Source: Blastocatellia bacterium (GTDB lineage Bacteria; Acidobacteriota; Blastocatellia; HR10; J050). Taken from it: 50,099 nt of DNA. A model generated the notes under the pieces. That model saw nothing but the letters and a program-made list of their open reading frames with translations. It was not told the origin of the DNA and ran no database searches. A program made the translations under genes and the position numbers. Of the stretch, positions 35,212-44,367 are shown piece by piece. Location: NCBI GenBank assembly GCA_026985075.1, contig JALSQX010000040.1, positions 1-50,099 of the forward strand, in the 5' to 3' direction. How positions within the stretch are numbered: position 1 is the first letter of the stretch; each line of letters begins with the position of its first letter.

Positions 35212-35979
35212 ATGCACCATCAGGCGTTGGATGGACGTAGCCGAGAATGTCTGTTCGTCGATCTCCACCAGAGCACCGCAGAGTCGCACATCTCCGGAAG
35301 AGGGCTCGAAGCGTTTGGGCAGGCCGCGGAGGAAGCGATCCAGGACGAGATCGCGTTTGACGCCGATGACGCCATCATAGGGTCCGGTCATTCCCAGATC
35401 GGTGATGTAGGCCGTTCCTTTGGGCAGAATCATCTCATCGGCCGTGGGCACGTGGGTGTGAGAGCCGAAGACGACGCTCACCCGACCGTCGAGATACCAC
35501 CCCATGGCGATTTTCTCTGAAGTCGCTTCAGCGTGCATATCCACAATGATGATTTGCTCTTCTAGCTGATCGAGCAAATGATCGACCGTCCGGAAGGGAC
35601 AGTCGTTGGGCGCCATGAAGATTCGTCCTTGCAGATTGATGACCGCCACTCGCTGTCCACCTCGCGTCGATCCCGACCAGAGGCCCCGTCCGGGGACGCC
35701 GGGAGCGTAATTGGCCGGTCTGAGCAGGCGCGGCTCGGAATCGATGATCTGGAAGATTTCCTTCTTGTCGAAAATGTGATTACCGGATGTGAGCACGTCG
35801 ATGCCCGCCCCGAATAACTCTTCGGCCGTCTTGGGCGTCAGCCCGGCACCGGCGGCTGCGTTCTCACAATTACCCACGGTGAAGTCGATCTCCAATTCGG
35901 CTCTCAGACGGGGGACCATTTCCCGCACGATGCGGCGACCCGGTCTGCCTACAATGTCGCCAATCAGCAATATGCGCAT
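35203..35979 (-). CDS. ymdB: YmdB-family metallophosphoesterase
   Basis: 258 residues, the usual size of the TIGR00282/YmdB family, whose members hydrolyse 2',3'-cyclic nucleotides. Metal ligands are visible in [12 protein letters not shown] (Asp8), GNCENAAAG (Asn/Glu), [10 protein letters not shown] (Asn, His), [10 protein letters not shown] and [14 protein letters not shown] 35979 is preferred over the GTG one codon upstream. It begins 19 bases after the 3' end of the 6S RNA with no clear ribosome-binding site or promoter between, so it may be transcribed through 6S RNA as ygfA is in enteric bacteria. It converges with and overlaps the rluD-like gene. Confidence 0.92.
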   Translation of the reverse strand: MRILLIGDIVGRPGRRIVREMVPRLRAELEIDFTVGNCENAAAGAGLTPKTAEELFGAGIDVLTSGNHIFDKKEIFQIIDSEPRLLRPANYAPGVPGRGLWSGSTRGGQRVAVINLQGRIFMAPNDCPFRTVDHLLDQLEEQIIIVDMHAEATSEKIAMGWYLDGRVSVVFGSHTHVPTADEMILPKGTAYITDLGMTGPYDGVIGVKRDLVLDRFLRGLPKRFEPSSGDVRLCGALVEIDEQTFSATSIQRLMVHST

Positions 35980-35997
35980 CACGATGTGTACTAAAAT

Positions 35998-36195
35998 GGG
36001 GCCTCCGCGCGAGCCGTGTGGCAGGCTTTGTTGAACCTGGACTCTTCCAGGTGGGTGGCCTAGCCCCTATCTTTTGGTGTCCCAGCGACCTTGCCGGGCA
36101 TACCGCAATAGGTGTCTCCTGCATCGGCCTCCCTTTTCGTTGGCGTTGGCTCAAACATTGCCTCGCCATCACGGGCCCAGCAGAAGCCCCACGCT
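35998..36195 (-). ncRNA. ssrS: 6S RNA
   Basis: About 198 bases. The 5' end GGGGCTTCTG (36190-36181) pairs with the 3' end CGGAGGCCCC (36007-35998) over 10 bp including G-U pairs, closing a long mostly double-stranded rod with internal bulges, as in 6S RNA, which mimics open promoter DNA and sequesters sigma70 polymerase. It sits immediately downstream of zapA in the same orientation, the synteny known for ssrS in Proteobacteria. A very good promoter places the start at about 36195. A covariance-model match was not run. Confidence 0.82.
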
Positions 36196-36201
36196 CTCTA
36201 T

Positions 36202-36230
36202 ATATTAGTACAGAGCTGGAGTTGGGTCAA
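36202..36230 (-). promoter_or_regulatory. Sigma70 promoter of 6S RNA
   Basis: Minus strand: -35 TTGACC (36225-36230), 17-base spacer, -10 TAATAT (36202-36207). The predicted start is the A or G at 36195/36194, at the base of the closing stem. Confidence 0.75.
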
Positions 36231-36495
36231 TGAGGTCGGCGAGTTTTCTCGATCCGTCATGGGGTGGGAGCGAAGGTTCCTCACCGTTCTGACGAGCCGT
36301 GGTCTCTGTCTTTGATGATAGGGTTGATCGGCGTCGGGATTTCGATGAGCGAGTGCCTTCTGGCGACTTACCGAACCGTTCGATTATTGTTCACGAGCAT
36401 GAGTATGGGGCATCTCCGCCAAGCTCGGAGTCGGAGAGAGAGGGACATAACAAACGAGGAGTGACGTTCGACGATGAGTGGAATGTGCGTCCTGC

Positions 36496-36894
36496 TCAGG
36501 ACGATGTCGGCTCATCCGATGTGGGAGCTTCGGGGGCCTCCGCTTCCTCCACCTTGTCGAGATGGAGGATCTGATCGATCATCTGGCTATACTCGGTCGC
36601 TTTTTGGGCCAGTTGGGCGTCCATTTGTTCGTAGCGTTTTTTCAACTGATGCAACTCGTCGGCAATATGGAGAGCGGCCAGGATCGCCACTTTCAACGAA
36701 TCCACGGTGAGCGTCGCGGCGGCCACGTCTCGCATGCGACGATCGACAAACTCGGCCAGTTGGATAATATACTCGCTATCGCCATTACCCCGGATATTGT
36801 ATGACTGGTTGTAGATCTCAACCTTGACGCTCTGTGGCGATCGCGCCTCCGATGGCGTCGACTCTGTTCGTTTCACTTCATCCACGTCGGCCAC
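36496..36894 (-). CDS. zapA: Cell division protein ZapA
   Basis: 132 residues from GTG 36894. Residues about 20-100 match ZapA: VKVEIYNQSYNIRG at the N-terminus, YIIQLAEFVDRRMRDVA, then VAILAALHIADELHQLKKRYEQM leading into a coiled coil. ZapA stabilises FtsZ bundles at the division ring. The protein has a charged N-terminal extension and an acidic C-terminal tail (EEAEAPEAPTSDEP). It lies 4 bases after the coiled-coil gene at 36899, so the two are coupled, and is followed by 6S RNA, a conserved arrangement. Confidence 0.9.
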   Translation of the reverse strand: MADVDEVKRTESTPSEARSPQSVKVEIYNQSYNIRGNGDSEYIIQLAEFVDRRMRDVAAATLTVDSLKVAILAALHIADELHQLKKRYEQMDAQLAQKATEYSQMIDQILHLDKVEEAEAPEAPTSDEPTSS

Positions 36895-36898
36895 TCGG

Positions 36899-37180
36899 TC
36901 ACCTCCTCACCGGCTGAGTCGTCTCTTGTTCGATCAGCGAGAGGGCGTCGAGCATCGCCTCGATCTTCAGTTTGATCGCGTCGCGTTCGCCCAGCAGGCG
37001 TTCGATCTGCACGGCCAGGCGATCCTTCTCGGCATAGGCTGCCCCTAACTCGCGTTTGAGCGAAGCCAGTTCTTTTTCCAGTTGCTCCTTCTCCTGCTTC
37101 AAGACCTTGAACTGCTCGATCGCCCGATAGATTTTGTCTTCCAGGTGTGAGAATTTCTCCAGTCCTGTCATTGCGACCAC
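36899..37180 (-). CDS. ZapB-like coiled-coil protein
   Basis: 93 residues from GTG 37180, which has GGGAGG 7 bases upstream; ATG 37171 is the alternative. Almost the whole protein is a predicted coiled coil with heptads of Leu and charged residues (LEDKIYRAIEQFKVLKQEKE, then KRELGAAYAEKDRL). Size and position directly before zapA suggest a ZapB-type cell division partner that links ZapA to other components, but coiled coils are weak evidence for homology. Confidence 0.7.
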   Translation of the reverse strand: MVAMTGLEKFSHLEDKIYRAIEQFKVLKQEKEQLEKELASLKRELGAAYAEKDRLAVQIERLLGERDAIKLKIEAMLDALSLIEQETTQPVRR

Positions 37181-37253
37181 AGCCTTACCTCCCACTCGTG
37201 AAGTTGTTCTTATTGTACACCCAACGACGTGTTGAGACAATAATCAATTTTTC

Positions 37254-39305
37254 TCAGCGGCGAATTTCGGCACCGAATTGCTGTTCCAGAAGATCCATCA
37301 CCCGCTCGACAATATGGTTGATCTCTTCATCGGTCAGGGTGCGATCCGGCGCTCGCAACCGCAGGCTGATCGACAGCGATCGCTTGTCCGGCGGCAGCGG
37401 TTTCCCCGCATAGACATCGAACAACTGAATAGCGGCGATCTCCGCGATACCCAAATCTTCAATCGCCGCCTCCACCTCTCCGTAACGGACGTGCTCGGGA
37501 ACGATGAATGAGATGTCGCGGACCACTGTCGGATATTTGGAGAGCGGTTGATAACGTACTGGCTCTCCCTGCAGGGCCAACAACCGTTCCAGATTCAATT
37601 CGCCGATGAAGACCGGTTGCTTCAATTTGAGCTCAGCGGCGATGCGGGGATGAAGTTGGCCGAGAAGACCCAATGCATCGCCATTGACGAGCACTCTGGC
37701 GGCCTGGCCCGGATGGAGATAGGAGACGTCCGTCGCCACAAACTGAGATCCTCGGATGCGAAACTTCTCCAGCAGGCATTCCACTGCCGCCTTCAAGTGG
37801 AAGAACGAGAAGGGTTCCCGATAGTGTTTCCAGTCCCGCTCATTGACCAGGCCGGTGGCGACGAATCCCAGATGCTCCCGCTCCAGGGGGAGCTGATTCT
37901 CGCCTCGTTTGAAGAAACATTTCCCCACTTCGAACAATCGCACGCTGCGCACGCCGCGATTGAGATTGTGCGCGAGCGACTCCAACAGTCCGGGAAGGAG
38001 CGTCGTCCTCAGCACCGGACGGGTCTCATCAATGGGATTCATGAGAACTTCAGCCTGAGCGCCATCGGTGGCGAACAGCGACTGCACGCTATCGTTCACG
38101 AAACTGAACGTGATGGCTTCGTCGAAACCGAGCGCCATCATCACGTGCCGAACGTCGCGTCGGGATGATTCGCCGGGGAGATACTCTCCGGCGCCCGCCC
38201 AGGGCGGCAGCTCCACGGTGATCTTTTCGTATCCTACGTGCCGGGCCACTTCTTCGACCAGATCATCTTCGCCTTCGATATCAATTCGCCAAGACGGAGC
38301 GATGGCCGTGAGTTCATCCCGACCGGTCCTGTTCACCTCGAATCCCAACCCGCGCAAGATCCGTTCGGCCTCGTCCATGGGGACGTCCAGGCCGATGATC
38401 CGAACCAGCCGCTCGTGTCGCAGTCGGATCGGCTGATGGTCGAGGGGACGCGGATAGACGTCGATGGCTCCCTTCAACACGCGGCCGCCGGCGATCTCGG
38501 CGATGAGTCGAGCGATGCGATCGGCGGCCACGGGCGGCATGGCGTAATCCATACCCCGGCCGAAGTGATAGGAGGCATCGGTCTCCATCCCCAGGGCGCG
38601 AGCCGTGCGCCGCACCGTCTGAGGCTGGAAGTAGGCGCTCTCCAGGAGCACGTGTTTGGTGTCCGAGGAGATGCCCGTCTCTTCGCCGCCCATGATTCCG
38701 GCCAGCGCCACCGGTCGAGCCGCGTCGGCGATGACCAGCATGTCATCAGCGAGCGTCCTTTTTACGCCGTCGAGGGTCACTAGTCGCTCGCCGGCGCGCG
38801 CCCGCCGGACGACGATGCGGCGGCCAATGAGTTTCTCGTAATCGAAGGCGTGCGTCGGATGTCCCAGTTCGCGCAGCACGTAGTTGGTGATGTCGGTGAT
38901 ATTATTGATGCTTCGCTGTCCCAACGCTTCCAGGCGCTCGACGAGCCACGGCGGCGATGGTCCCACATGAACGTCCATGATCACGCGCGCCACATAACGC
39001 GGGCAGAGATCCGGCTCGTGAATCTCCACCGAGGTCACTCGGCTCGTCGGTTCATCATCTTCGGGCACCGCCGTCTCAGGATATTTTATCGGTCGTCCGG
39101 TGATGACGCTGATTTCGCGGGCGATCCCCAGATGGGAGAGAGCATCCGGTCGATTGGACGTCAAGTCGAACTCGAACAGATAATCATCGCCCGCCGGCTC
39201 GACGGTATCCACGGCCAGACCGATCATGGTGAGTTTCTCGGCCAACTCGCGGGGCGCGAGGTCGACATCGACCAACTCCCGAAGCCAGTTATAGCTGATG
39301 CTCAT
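37254..39305 (-). CDS. pheT: Phenylalanyl-tRNA synthetase beta subunit, short form
   Basis: 683 residues, about 110 fewer than E. coli PheT. The N-terminus ([20 protein letters not shown]) goes directly to [23 protein letters not shown], so the EMAP-like OB-fold tRNA-binding domain normally at about residues 40-150 is absent. B3/B4 (editing, with the FDYEKL and GRGMDY motifs), B5 (about 300-375) and the core synthetase-like region follow, and the C-terminus is an FDX-ACB domain ([18 protein letters not shown]). Start overlaps the pheS stop by 4 bases. Aminoacylation requires the alpha2-beta2 complex with PheS. Confidence 0.95.
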   Translation of the reverse strand: MSISYNWLRELVDVDLAPRELAEKLTMIGLAVDTVEPAGDDYLFEFDLTSNRPDALSHLGIAREISVITGRPIKYPETAVPEDDEPTSRVTSVEIHEPDLCPRYVARVIMDVHVGPSPPWLVERLEALGQRSINNITDITNYVLRELGHPTHAFDYEKLIGRRIVVRRARAGERLVTLDGVKRTLADDMLVIADAARPVALAGIMGGEETGISSDTKHVLLESAYFQPQTVRRTARALGMETDASYHFGRGMDYAMPPVAADRIARLIAEIAGGRVLKGAIDVYPRPLDHQPIRLRHERLVRIIGLDVPMDEAERILRGLGFEVNRTGRDELTAIAPSWRIDIEGEDDLVEEVARHVGYEKITVELPPWAGAGEYLPGESSRRDVRHVMMALGFDEAITFSFVNDSVQSLFATDGAQAEVLMNPIDETRPVLRTTLLPGLLESLAHNLNRGVRSVRLFEVGKCFFKRGENQLPLEREHLGFVATGLVNERDWKHYREPFSFFHLKAAVECLLEKFRIRGSQFVATDVSYLHPGQAARVLVNGDALGLLGQLHPRIAAELKLKQPVFIGELNLERLLALQGEPVRYQPLSKYPTVVRDISFIVPEHVRYGEVEAAIEDLGIAEIAAIQLFDVYAGKPLPPDKRSLSISLRLRAPDRTLTDEEINHIVERVMDLLEQQFGAEIRR

Positions 39306-40342
39306 AAGCCGAATTGTTCCAGAAATCGGGTATCGTTCTCGTAGAGCAACCGGATATCATCGATGCCATAAATGAGCGCGGCCATGCGATCGATGCCCAG
39401 CCCGAAGGCGAATCCGGTGAACTCTTCCGGATCAATGCCGACGCCACGCAACACTTTGGGATGGACCATCCCGCACCCCCCGAGCTCGATCCAACCCGCT
39501 CCCTTACAGACGCGGCATCCCCGACCGAAGCAAAGGAAACAACTGTAGTCGACCTCCGCTCCCGGCTCCACGAACGGGAAGTAGCTCGGCCGAAATCGCG
39601 TCTTCACCTCTGGGCCGAACATGCGCCGGACGAATTCCTGTAACGTCCCCTTCAGATGACCCATGTGAATGTTCCGGTCGACGGTCAATCCCTCGACTTG
39701 ATAGAACATCGGATTATGCGTCGGATCGGGAGTGTCGCGACGAAAGACTTTGCCCGGCGCGATGATGCGGAGTGGCGGGCGACGGCGCTCCATGGTCCGG
39801 ATTTGCACGGTGGAGGTTTGCGTCCGAAGAGCGATGTCAGAACTCAAGTAGAGCGTGTCTTGCGCTTCGCGCGCCGGGTGTCCCGGGGGAATATTCAGGG
39901 CATCGAAGTTATAAAAGCTCGTCTCCACTTCCGGGCCGTCCTCCACGGTATACCCCATGGCCACGAAAATATCCTCAATCCGTTGACGCATGCGGGTGAT
40001 CGGATGCGGGTGGCCAAATCGCGGTCGCAACCCCGGCAGGGTGATGTCCACTCGTTCTCGCTCGAGCTGTTCAGCTTGGACGCGGGCCTCCAGATCGGCG
40101 CGCAGCCGCTCCAACGATGATTCCACATAGGTTTTCAGCTCATTGACCGCCTGGCCAAAGGCCCGCCGCTCTTCCCGGGGGACGCGTCCGATCTGTTTGA
40201 TGAGCGCGTGGACGAGTCCACTCTTGCGCCCCATGTACTTATCGCGCAGAGCGGAAAGGGCGGCGAGGTCTTTCACTCCAGCCAGGTCCGTCTGGAATTG
40301 TTTCTTCAGCGTCTCTACCTGTTCGGGCACAATGGTCTCCAT
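39302..40342 (-). CDS. pheS: Phenylalanyl-tRNA synthetase alpha subunit
   Basis: 346 residues, typical for PheS. An N-terminal coiled-coil arm (1-90) is followed by the class-II catalytic domain: motif 2 around [23 protein letters not shown] and motif 3 near [15 protein letters not shown] four-Cys cluster ([19 protein letters not shown]) is present, as in many non-proteobacterial PheS. It begins 15 bases after rplT and overlaps pheT, in the common rpmI-rplT-pheST order. Confidence 0.97.
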   Translation of the reverse strand: METIVPEQVETLKKQFQTDLAGVKDLAALSALRDKYMGRKSGLVHALIKQIGRVPREERRAFGQAVNELKTYVESSLERLRADLEARVQAEQLERERVDITLPGLRPRFGHPHPITRMRQRIEDIFVAMGYTVEDGPEVETSFYNFDALNIPPGHPAREAQDTLYLSSDIALRTQTSTVQIRTMERRRPPLRIIAPGKVFRRDTPDPTHNPMFYQVEGLTVDRNIHMGHLKGTLQEFVRRMFGPEVKTRFRPSYFPFVEPGAEVDYSCFLCFGRGCRVCKGAGWIELGGCGMVHPKVLRGVGIDPEEFTGFAFGLGIDRMAALIYGIDDIRLLYENDTRFLEQFGL

Positions 40343-40357
40343 AACGGATGATGACCC

Positions 40358-40729
40358 TCAGGCCGCCTGGTGCATCTTCAAGGCTTCCTTGGCCATATTG
40401 GCCAGTTCGGCGAAGGCCGCCTCATCGTTGACCGCCAGGTCGGCCAGCATCTTTCGATTCAGCCGCACATCGGCCAGCTTCAATCCGTGCATGAACTGAC
40501 TGTAATTCAACCCGTTCAATCGCGCCGCCGCGTTGATACGAATGATCCACAGTCGCCGGAAATCGCGTTTCTTGCGTTTGCGCCCGATGTATGAGAAAGT
40601 CAGGGCGCGCTCCACCGCTTCTTTGGCGTACCGGTGGAGTCGGCCTTTAGCGCCCCAATAGCCTTTGGCCATGCGCAGGTATTTCTTACGGCGTCGCAGG
40701 CGACGATTACCGCGTTTAACTCGTGCCAT
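40358..40729 (-). CDS. rplT: Large ribosomal subunit protein bL20
   Basis: 123 residues with the typical very basic N-terminal tail ([18 protein letters not shown]) and globular C-terminal domain ([26 protein letters not shown]). AAGGAGGAAGGG precedes the start. L20 is an assembly protein of the 50S subunit and often represses its own operon. The 123-base spacer between rpmI and rplT (40730-40852) is unusually long and could hold a structured regulatory site; none was recognised with confidence. Confidence 0.98.
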   Translation of the reverse strand: MARVKRGNRRLRRRKKYLRMAKGYWGAKGRLHRYAKEAVERALTFSYIGRKRKKRDFRRLWIIRINAAARLNGLNYSQFMHGLKLADVRLNRKMLADLAVNDEAAFAELANMAKEALKMHQAA

Positions 40730-40852
40730 GTCCCTTCCTCCTTCGTCTCAAAATCCGGAATGCGAGCATCGAGATTCCCGCGCGTTCGCCTCGCCCCTCC
40801 ATCGCCGATCCATGGGCGATGAGGCGGTTCAAAGACGAACGGCGTCCTTCGT

Positions 40853-41056
40853 TCACTTCCTCCCATAGGGAAGCATCATCCGGACGCGATGCTCGTCGGT
40901 GGGATGCACGTAGACATCCTTATCCAGCGCGCGCTTCCGCTTGGGCGTTTTCTTGGTCAGGATATGGCGCGCGTGAGAGTGACCACGTTTGATTTTTCCC
41001 GTGGCCGTGAAACGAAATCGCTTATACGCGCCGCGATGTGTCTTTAATTTTGGCAT
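40853..41056 (-). CDS. rpmI: Large ribosomal subunit protein bL35
   Basis: 67 residues: [20 protein letters not shown] and a basic helix with [12 protein letters not shown], ending in a PYGRK tail, fully matching bL35. It begins 10 bases after the infC stop and is co-transcribed with thrS, infC and rplT. Confidence 0.98.
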   Translation of the reverse strand: MPKLKTHRGAYKRFRFTATGKIKRGHSHARHILTKKTPKRKRALDKDVYVHPTDEHRVRMMLPYGRK

Positions 41057-41066
41057 CGTACTTCTC

Positions 41067-41627
41067 CTATCCGGTTTTCTTGGGAGCCAGGATGGCGACC
41101 AGATTGTATCCTTCCAGTTTGGGGCGATGTTCCACCACGCCCACTTCGGAGAGATCGGCGATCAATCGATCCAGTAATTGCCGACCCAGTTCCTTGTGGA
41201 CGATCTCCCGTCCCCGGAAGCGGATGACCGCTTTCACCTTGTCGCCCTCCCTCAAGATGCGCTCGGCATTCTTCTTTTTGAACTCATAATCGTGCTCATC
41301 GGTGCGTGGCCGGAGTTTGATCTCCTTGACGGAGATCACGGTCTGTTTTTTGCGCGCCTCTTGAGCCTTTTTCTTCTGCTCGTAGAGGAACTTCCCGTAG
41401 TCGATGATGCGACAGACCGGTGGATTGGCCTGAGGGGCCACTTCCACCAGATCGAGGCCTTTGCGCTCGGCGTGGCGGAGCGCCTCTTTCAAAGGGACAA
41501 TGCCAACCTGTTGTCCTTGTTCGTCGATGAGACGAACCTGATCGGCTCGGATCCGCTCATTGACCCGATACCGGTGGACCGGTTGGCGATCTCTCCGGCC
41601 TCTGCCTCGGAATGATCGTCTAGCGAT
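41067..41627 (-). CDS. infC: Translation initiation factor IF-3, AUC start codon
   Basis: 186 residues if read from ATC 41627. IF-3 prevents premature 30S-50S joining and checks initiator tRNA. Conserved N-domain residues [19 protein letters not shown] lie upstream of the first conventional start in the frame (TTG 41492), so that start would remove the first 45 residues and break the domain. Between the thrS stop (41631) and 41492 there is no ATG, GTG or TTG in frame. ATC 41627 follows GAAGGAGAGG with 8-9 bases spacing. Rare AUU/AUC starts are the known basis of infC autoregulation. The C-domain ([20 protein letters not shown] onward) is intact. Confidence 0.93.
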   Translation of the reverse strand: MARRSFRGRGRRDRQPVHRYRVNERIRADQVRLIDEQGQQVGIVPLKEALRHAERKGLDLVEVAPQANPPVCRIIDYGKFLYEQKKKAQEARKKQTVISVKEIKLRPRTDEHDYEFKKKNAERILREGDKVKAVIRFRGREIVHKELGRQLLDRLIADLSEVGVVEHRPKLEGYNLVAILAPKKTG

Positions 41628-41630
41628 ACG

Positions 41631-43622
41631 TCACCTCTCCTTCGGGCCATCGGCCTGGCCCTGGTCTTGGAATTGAAGATCGAGCGCCCTCCGGCGAATG
41701 AGGGCGAGAGCCTGCTCGATGAATGCGTCCACCGGCATGGCGCCGATATCGCCTCGTTGACGTTGGCGCACCGAAACTTCCCCTCGTTCGACTTCTCGCG
41801 CGCCCACGATCAACATGAAGGGAATCTTCCGCAATTGAGCCTGACGGATCTTGGCGCCGATCTTGTCACTGCGCACGTCCGCTTCGGTCCGCAACCCCGC
41901 CCGTCGCAACTCGTCGGTGACCCGGAGCGCATAGTCTCTTTGTTTGTCGGTAATGGTCATGACGATGGCTTGCACCGGAGCCAACCAGAGGGGGAAAGCG
42001 CCGGCATAGTGTTCGATGAGAATGCCGAAAAATCGCTCCAGCGAACCCAACAAAGCGCGATGAATCATGATCGGGCGATGCGGTCGATTGTCGGCGCCGA
42101 TGTACTCGAGCTCGAATCGCTCCGGCAACGTGAAATCGAGTTGAATGGTGCCTAACTGCCAGGGACGACCGATGGCGTCGACGACCTTGATGTCGATCTT
42201 GGGTCCATAAAATGCCGCCTCTCCCTCAATTCGTTCGTAGGACATGCCAAGCTCGTCGAGCGCCTCGGCCAGCGTCTTCTCCGCTCGTTCCCACAACGCG
42301 GGATCGCCCATGTACTTGGACGTCTCCCGAGGGTCGCGGACCGAGAGCTCGACTTCATATTCGTCGAAGCCAAATGTTCGATAGACCGTTTGGGCGAAGT
42401 CGACGCAACCGGTGATCTCCTGGCCGAGCGTCTCCGGTGTGCAAAAGATATGAGCATCATCTTGGGTGAAGCCGCGAACGCGCAACAACCCGTGCAGCAC
42501 GCCGCTCCGCTCATAGCGATAGACGGTTCCGAATTCTGCCAGGCGAACGGGGAGATCGCGGTAACTTCGCGTCTTGGAGGCGTAAATGCCGATGTGGAAA
42601 GGGCAATTCATCGGTTTGAGTTGGTATTCCTCGTGCTCGTCCAGCTTCATCGTGGGATACATCGATTCCCGATAGTATCCGGCGTGGCCCGAGCGTTCCC
42701 ACAAGCTGAATCGGGCGATGTGTGGCGTCACCACCAACCCATACCCCCGCTTGAGCAATTCCTCTTTGAGGAAGTCCTCCATCTCCTTCCGGATGATCCC
42801 CCCATTGGGATGCCAGAAGACGAGCCCCGGTCCATATTCCTCGCGAATACTGAACAGATCCAGCTCGGGACCCAATCGGCGATGATCGCGCTTTTCCGCC
42901 TCCTCGCGACGCTTGAGGAACTCGTTCAATTCCTCCTCGCTGAAGAAGGAGGTGCCGTAGATGCGTTGCATCTGGGGCCGGCCCTCCGTGCTCCGCCAGT
43001 AGGCGCCGGCGACGTTCAACAGCTTGAGCGCCTTGATACGCCCGGTGGAGGGAATATGAGGGCCGAGACAGAAATCGATCATATGATCGCCCAGCTTATA
43101 GCAACTGACCGTCTCCCCGCCTTTATCGCAGATGAGCTCCACCTTCAAATCATCGCCCATCTCCTTGAACAATTTGACGGCCTCATCGCGCGGCATTTCT
43201 ATTCGCTGGTAGGGGAGATCTTTCTCGACCAGCTCGCGCATCTTCGCCTCGATGCGTTCCAGGTCTTCGGGGGTGAATCGCCCTCCATCTTTGCGCAGGA
43301 AATCGTAGAAGAATCCCTCCTCGGTGGGAGGACCGATACCTAACAGCGTATCGGGATAGAGTTCCAGTACCGCCGCCGCCAGCAGGTGAGCCGAGGAGTG
43401 ACGGTACACTTCCAGAGCCTCTGGAGTGCCCGGCAGGACGGGCTCCACGGTCGCGCCATCGGGGACGCGAGCCGCCAGATCAACCAGTTTCCCGTTGATC
43501 TTGGCCACCAACGCCTGTCGGGCAATCTTCTCATCGACTCGAGCGATGGCCTGTTGAGCCGTCAGGGCACCATTGGACACCTCGACGGCCCCTCTACCTG
43601 GCAGTCGAACAATGATGCTCAT
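41631..43622 (-). CDS. thrS: Threonyl-tRNA synthetase
   Basis: 663 residues, typical for ThrS: TGS domain (1-65), editing domain (about 66-245, with [18 protein letters not shown]), class-II core with the zinc-binding Cys in [10 protein letters not shown], and a C-terminal anticodon-binding domain ([13 protein letters not shown]). The last residues ([10 protein letters not shown]) form a short acidic/basic tail. Stop and infC start are 3 bases apart. The 188-base region up to tRNA-Val holds no clear T-box or operator; a TAGAAT -10-like box was seen without a matching -35. Confidence 0.98.
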   Translation of the reverse strand: MSIIVRLPGRGAVEVSNGALTAQQAIARVDEKIARQALVAKINGKLVDLAARVPDGATVEPVLPGTPEALEVYRHSSAHLLAAAVLELYPDTLLGIGPPTEEGFFYDFLRKDGGRFTPEDLERIEAKMRELVEKDLPYQRIEMPRDEAVKLFKEMGDDLKVELICDKGGETVSCYKLGDHMIDFCLGPHIPSTGRIKALKLLNVAGAYWRSTEGRPQMQRIYGTSFFSEEELNEFLKRREEAEKRDHRRLGPELDLFSIREEYGPGLVFWHPNGGIIRKEMEDFLKEELLKRGYGLVVTPHIARFSLWERSGHAGYYRESMYPTMKLDEHEEYQLKPMNCPFHIGIYASKTRSYRDLPVRLAEFGTVYRYERSGVLHGLLRVRGFTQDDAHIFCTPETLGQEITGCVDFAQTVYRTFGFDEYEVELSVRDPRETSKYMGDPALWERAEKTLAEALDELGMSYERIEGEAAFYGPKIDIKVVDAIGRPWQLGTIQLDFTLPERFELEYIGADNRPHRPIMIHRALLGSLERFFGILIEHYAGAFPLWLAPVQAIVMTITDKQRDYALRVTDELRRAGLRTEADVRSDKIGAKIRQAQLRKIPFMLIVGAREVERGEVSVRQRQRGDIGAMPVDAFIEQALALIRRRALDLQFQDQGQADGPKER

Positions 43623-43810
43623 GTTGTGATGTCCAGTCTTCTGTTCACTCAGGTAAGATTCTACGCAAGCGCCCGACCTCGCGTCTCAGGTCTCTCCAGC
43701 GGCCTCCAATGTCGATGATGGATCATGATGACCGATTGTCCCTCTCGACCCGCTCAAACCAACGGTCGGGTCTTATCCAGCTTGCGTAAAATGTCATGGT
43801 GTGAAGTAGA

Positions 43811-43885
43811 TGGTAGGCGCGAGCGGATTTGAACCGCTGACCCCTTCCGCGTCAAGGAAGTGCTCTCCCCCTGAGCTACGCGCCT
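43811..43885 (-). tRNA. tRNA-Val (GAC)
   Basis: Minus-strand cloverleaf: acceptor AGGCGCG/CGCGCCT, anticodon stem CTTCC/GGAAG with loop TTGACGC giving GAC, T-arm AGCGGTTCAAATCCGCT, discriminator A and encoded CCA. 75 bases in total. Confidence 0.95.
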
Positions 43886-44367
43886 CCATCTTCTCCTTCA
43901 AAGGCATGAATGTACCAAAGAAAATCATCCCGTGTCAAGATGATTTACGGGGAGCGCCGGAGGGGCATCGCGGGCATAGCGCATCAGAGATCCCGGAGGC
44001 GAGTTTCGGAGTCTGGGCGGCCCCGCCGCTCGGTCGGCGGGGAGGACCCAGGTGCCAGCCAGTTCGAGCCGCTCTCCCTCTATCCCCGAGGACACCCCGC
44101 AGGCCCATAGAGAGCCGTCAGGCGCGCCCTCGGCTCCTCTCCGACCTTCATGGCGCCCATTGGGGTGAGGTCTAGGATTGCCGCTGCGCCTCACCCTTGA
44201 CGCTCCCGCGGTGCTCCCCACTTCGGGTTAGCGTACCCATGTGCAAGACCAGGTATCGCCGCTCTCGGCGCTCGCGGAAACACGAAGCAGACGCCCGCAC
44301 GCTCTTGGTCTCGCATGCCGCCGTTGTTTCCAGTTGTCCATTGTCGAAATGGCAAGACGAATGGGAG
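43886..44367. repeat. Gene-free region with a type B palindromic repeat
   Basis: A type B hairpin lies at 44021-44042 (CCCCGCCG/CGGCGGGG, compensatory to other copies), followed by GAGGACCCAG and AGCCAGTTCGAG as in the 34-kb array. A decayed type A unit (CCCGGAGGCGAG) is at 43992. From 44080 to 44367 nothing recognisable. Confidence 0.6.

Noticed and set aside
42390-43343. 317-residue plus-strand open frame over thrS
   Set aside because: Shadow of thrS, lying wholly inside its conserved domains.
43623-43810. T-box or ThrS autoregulatory leader upstream of thrS
   Set aside because: No T-box TGGNACCGCG-type sequence and no tRNA-Thr anticodon-like hairpin could be recognised.
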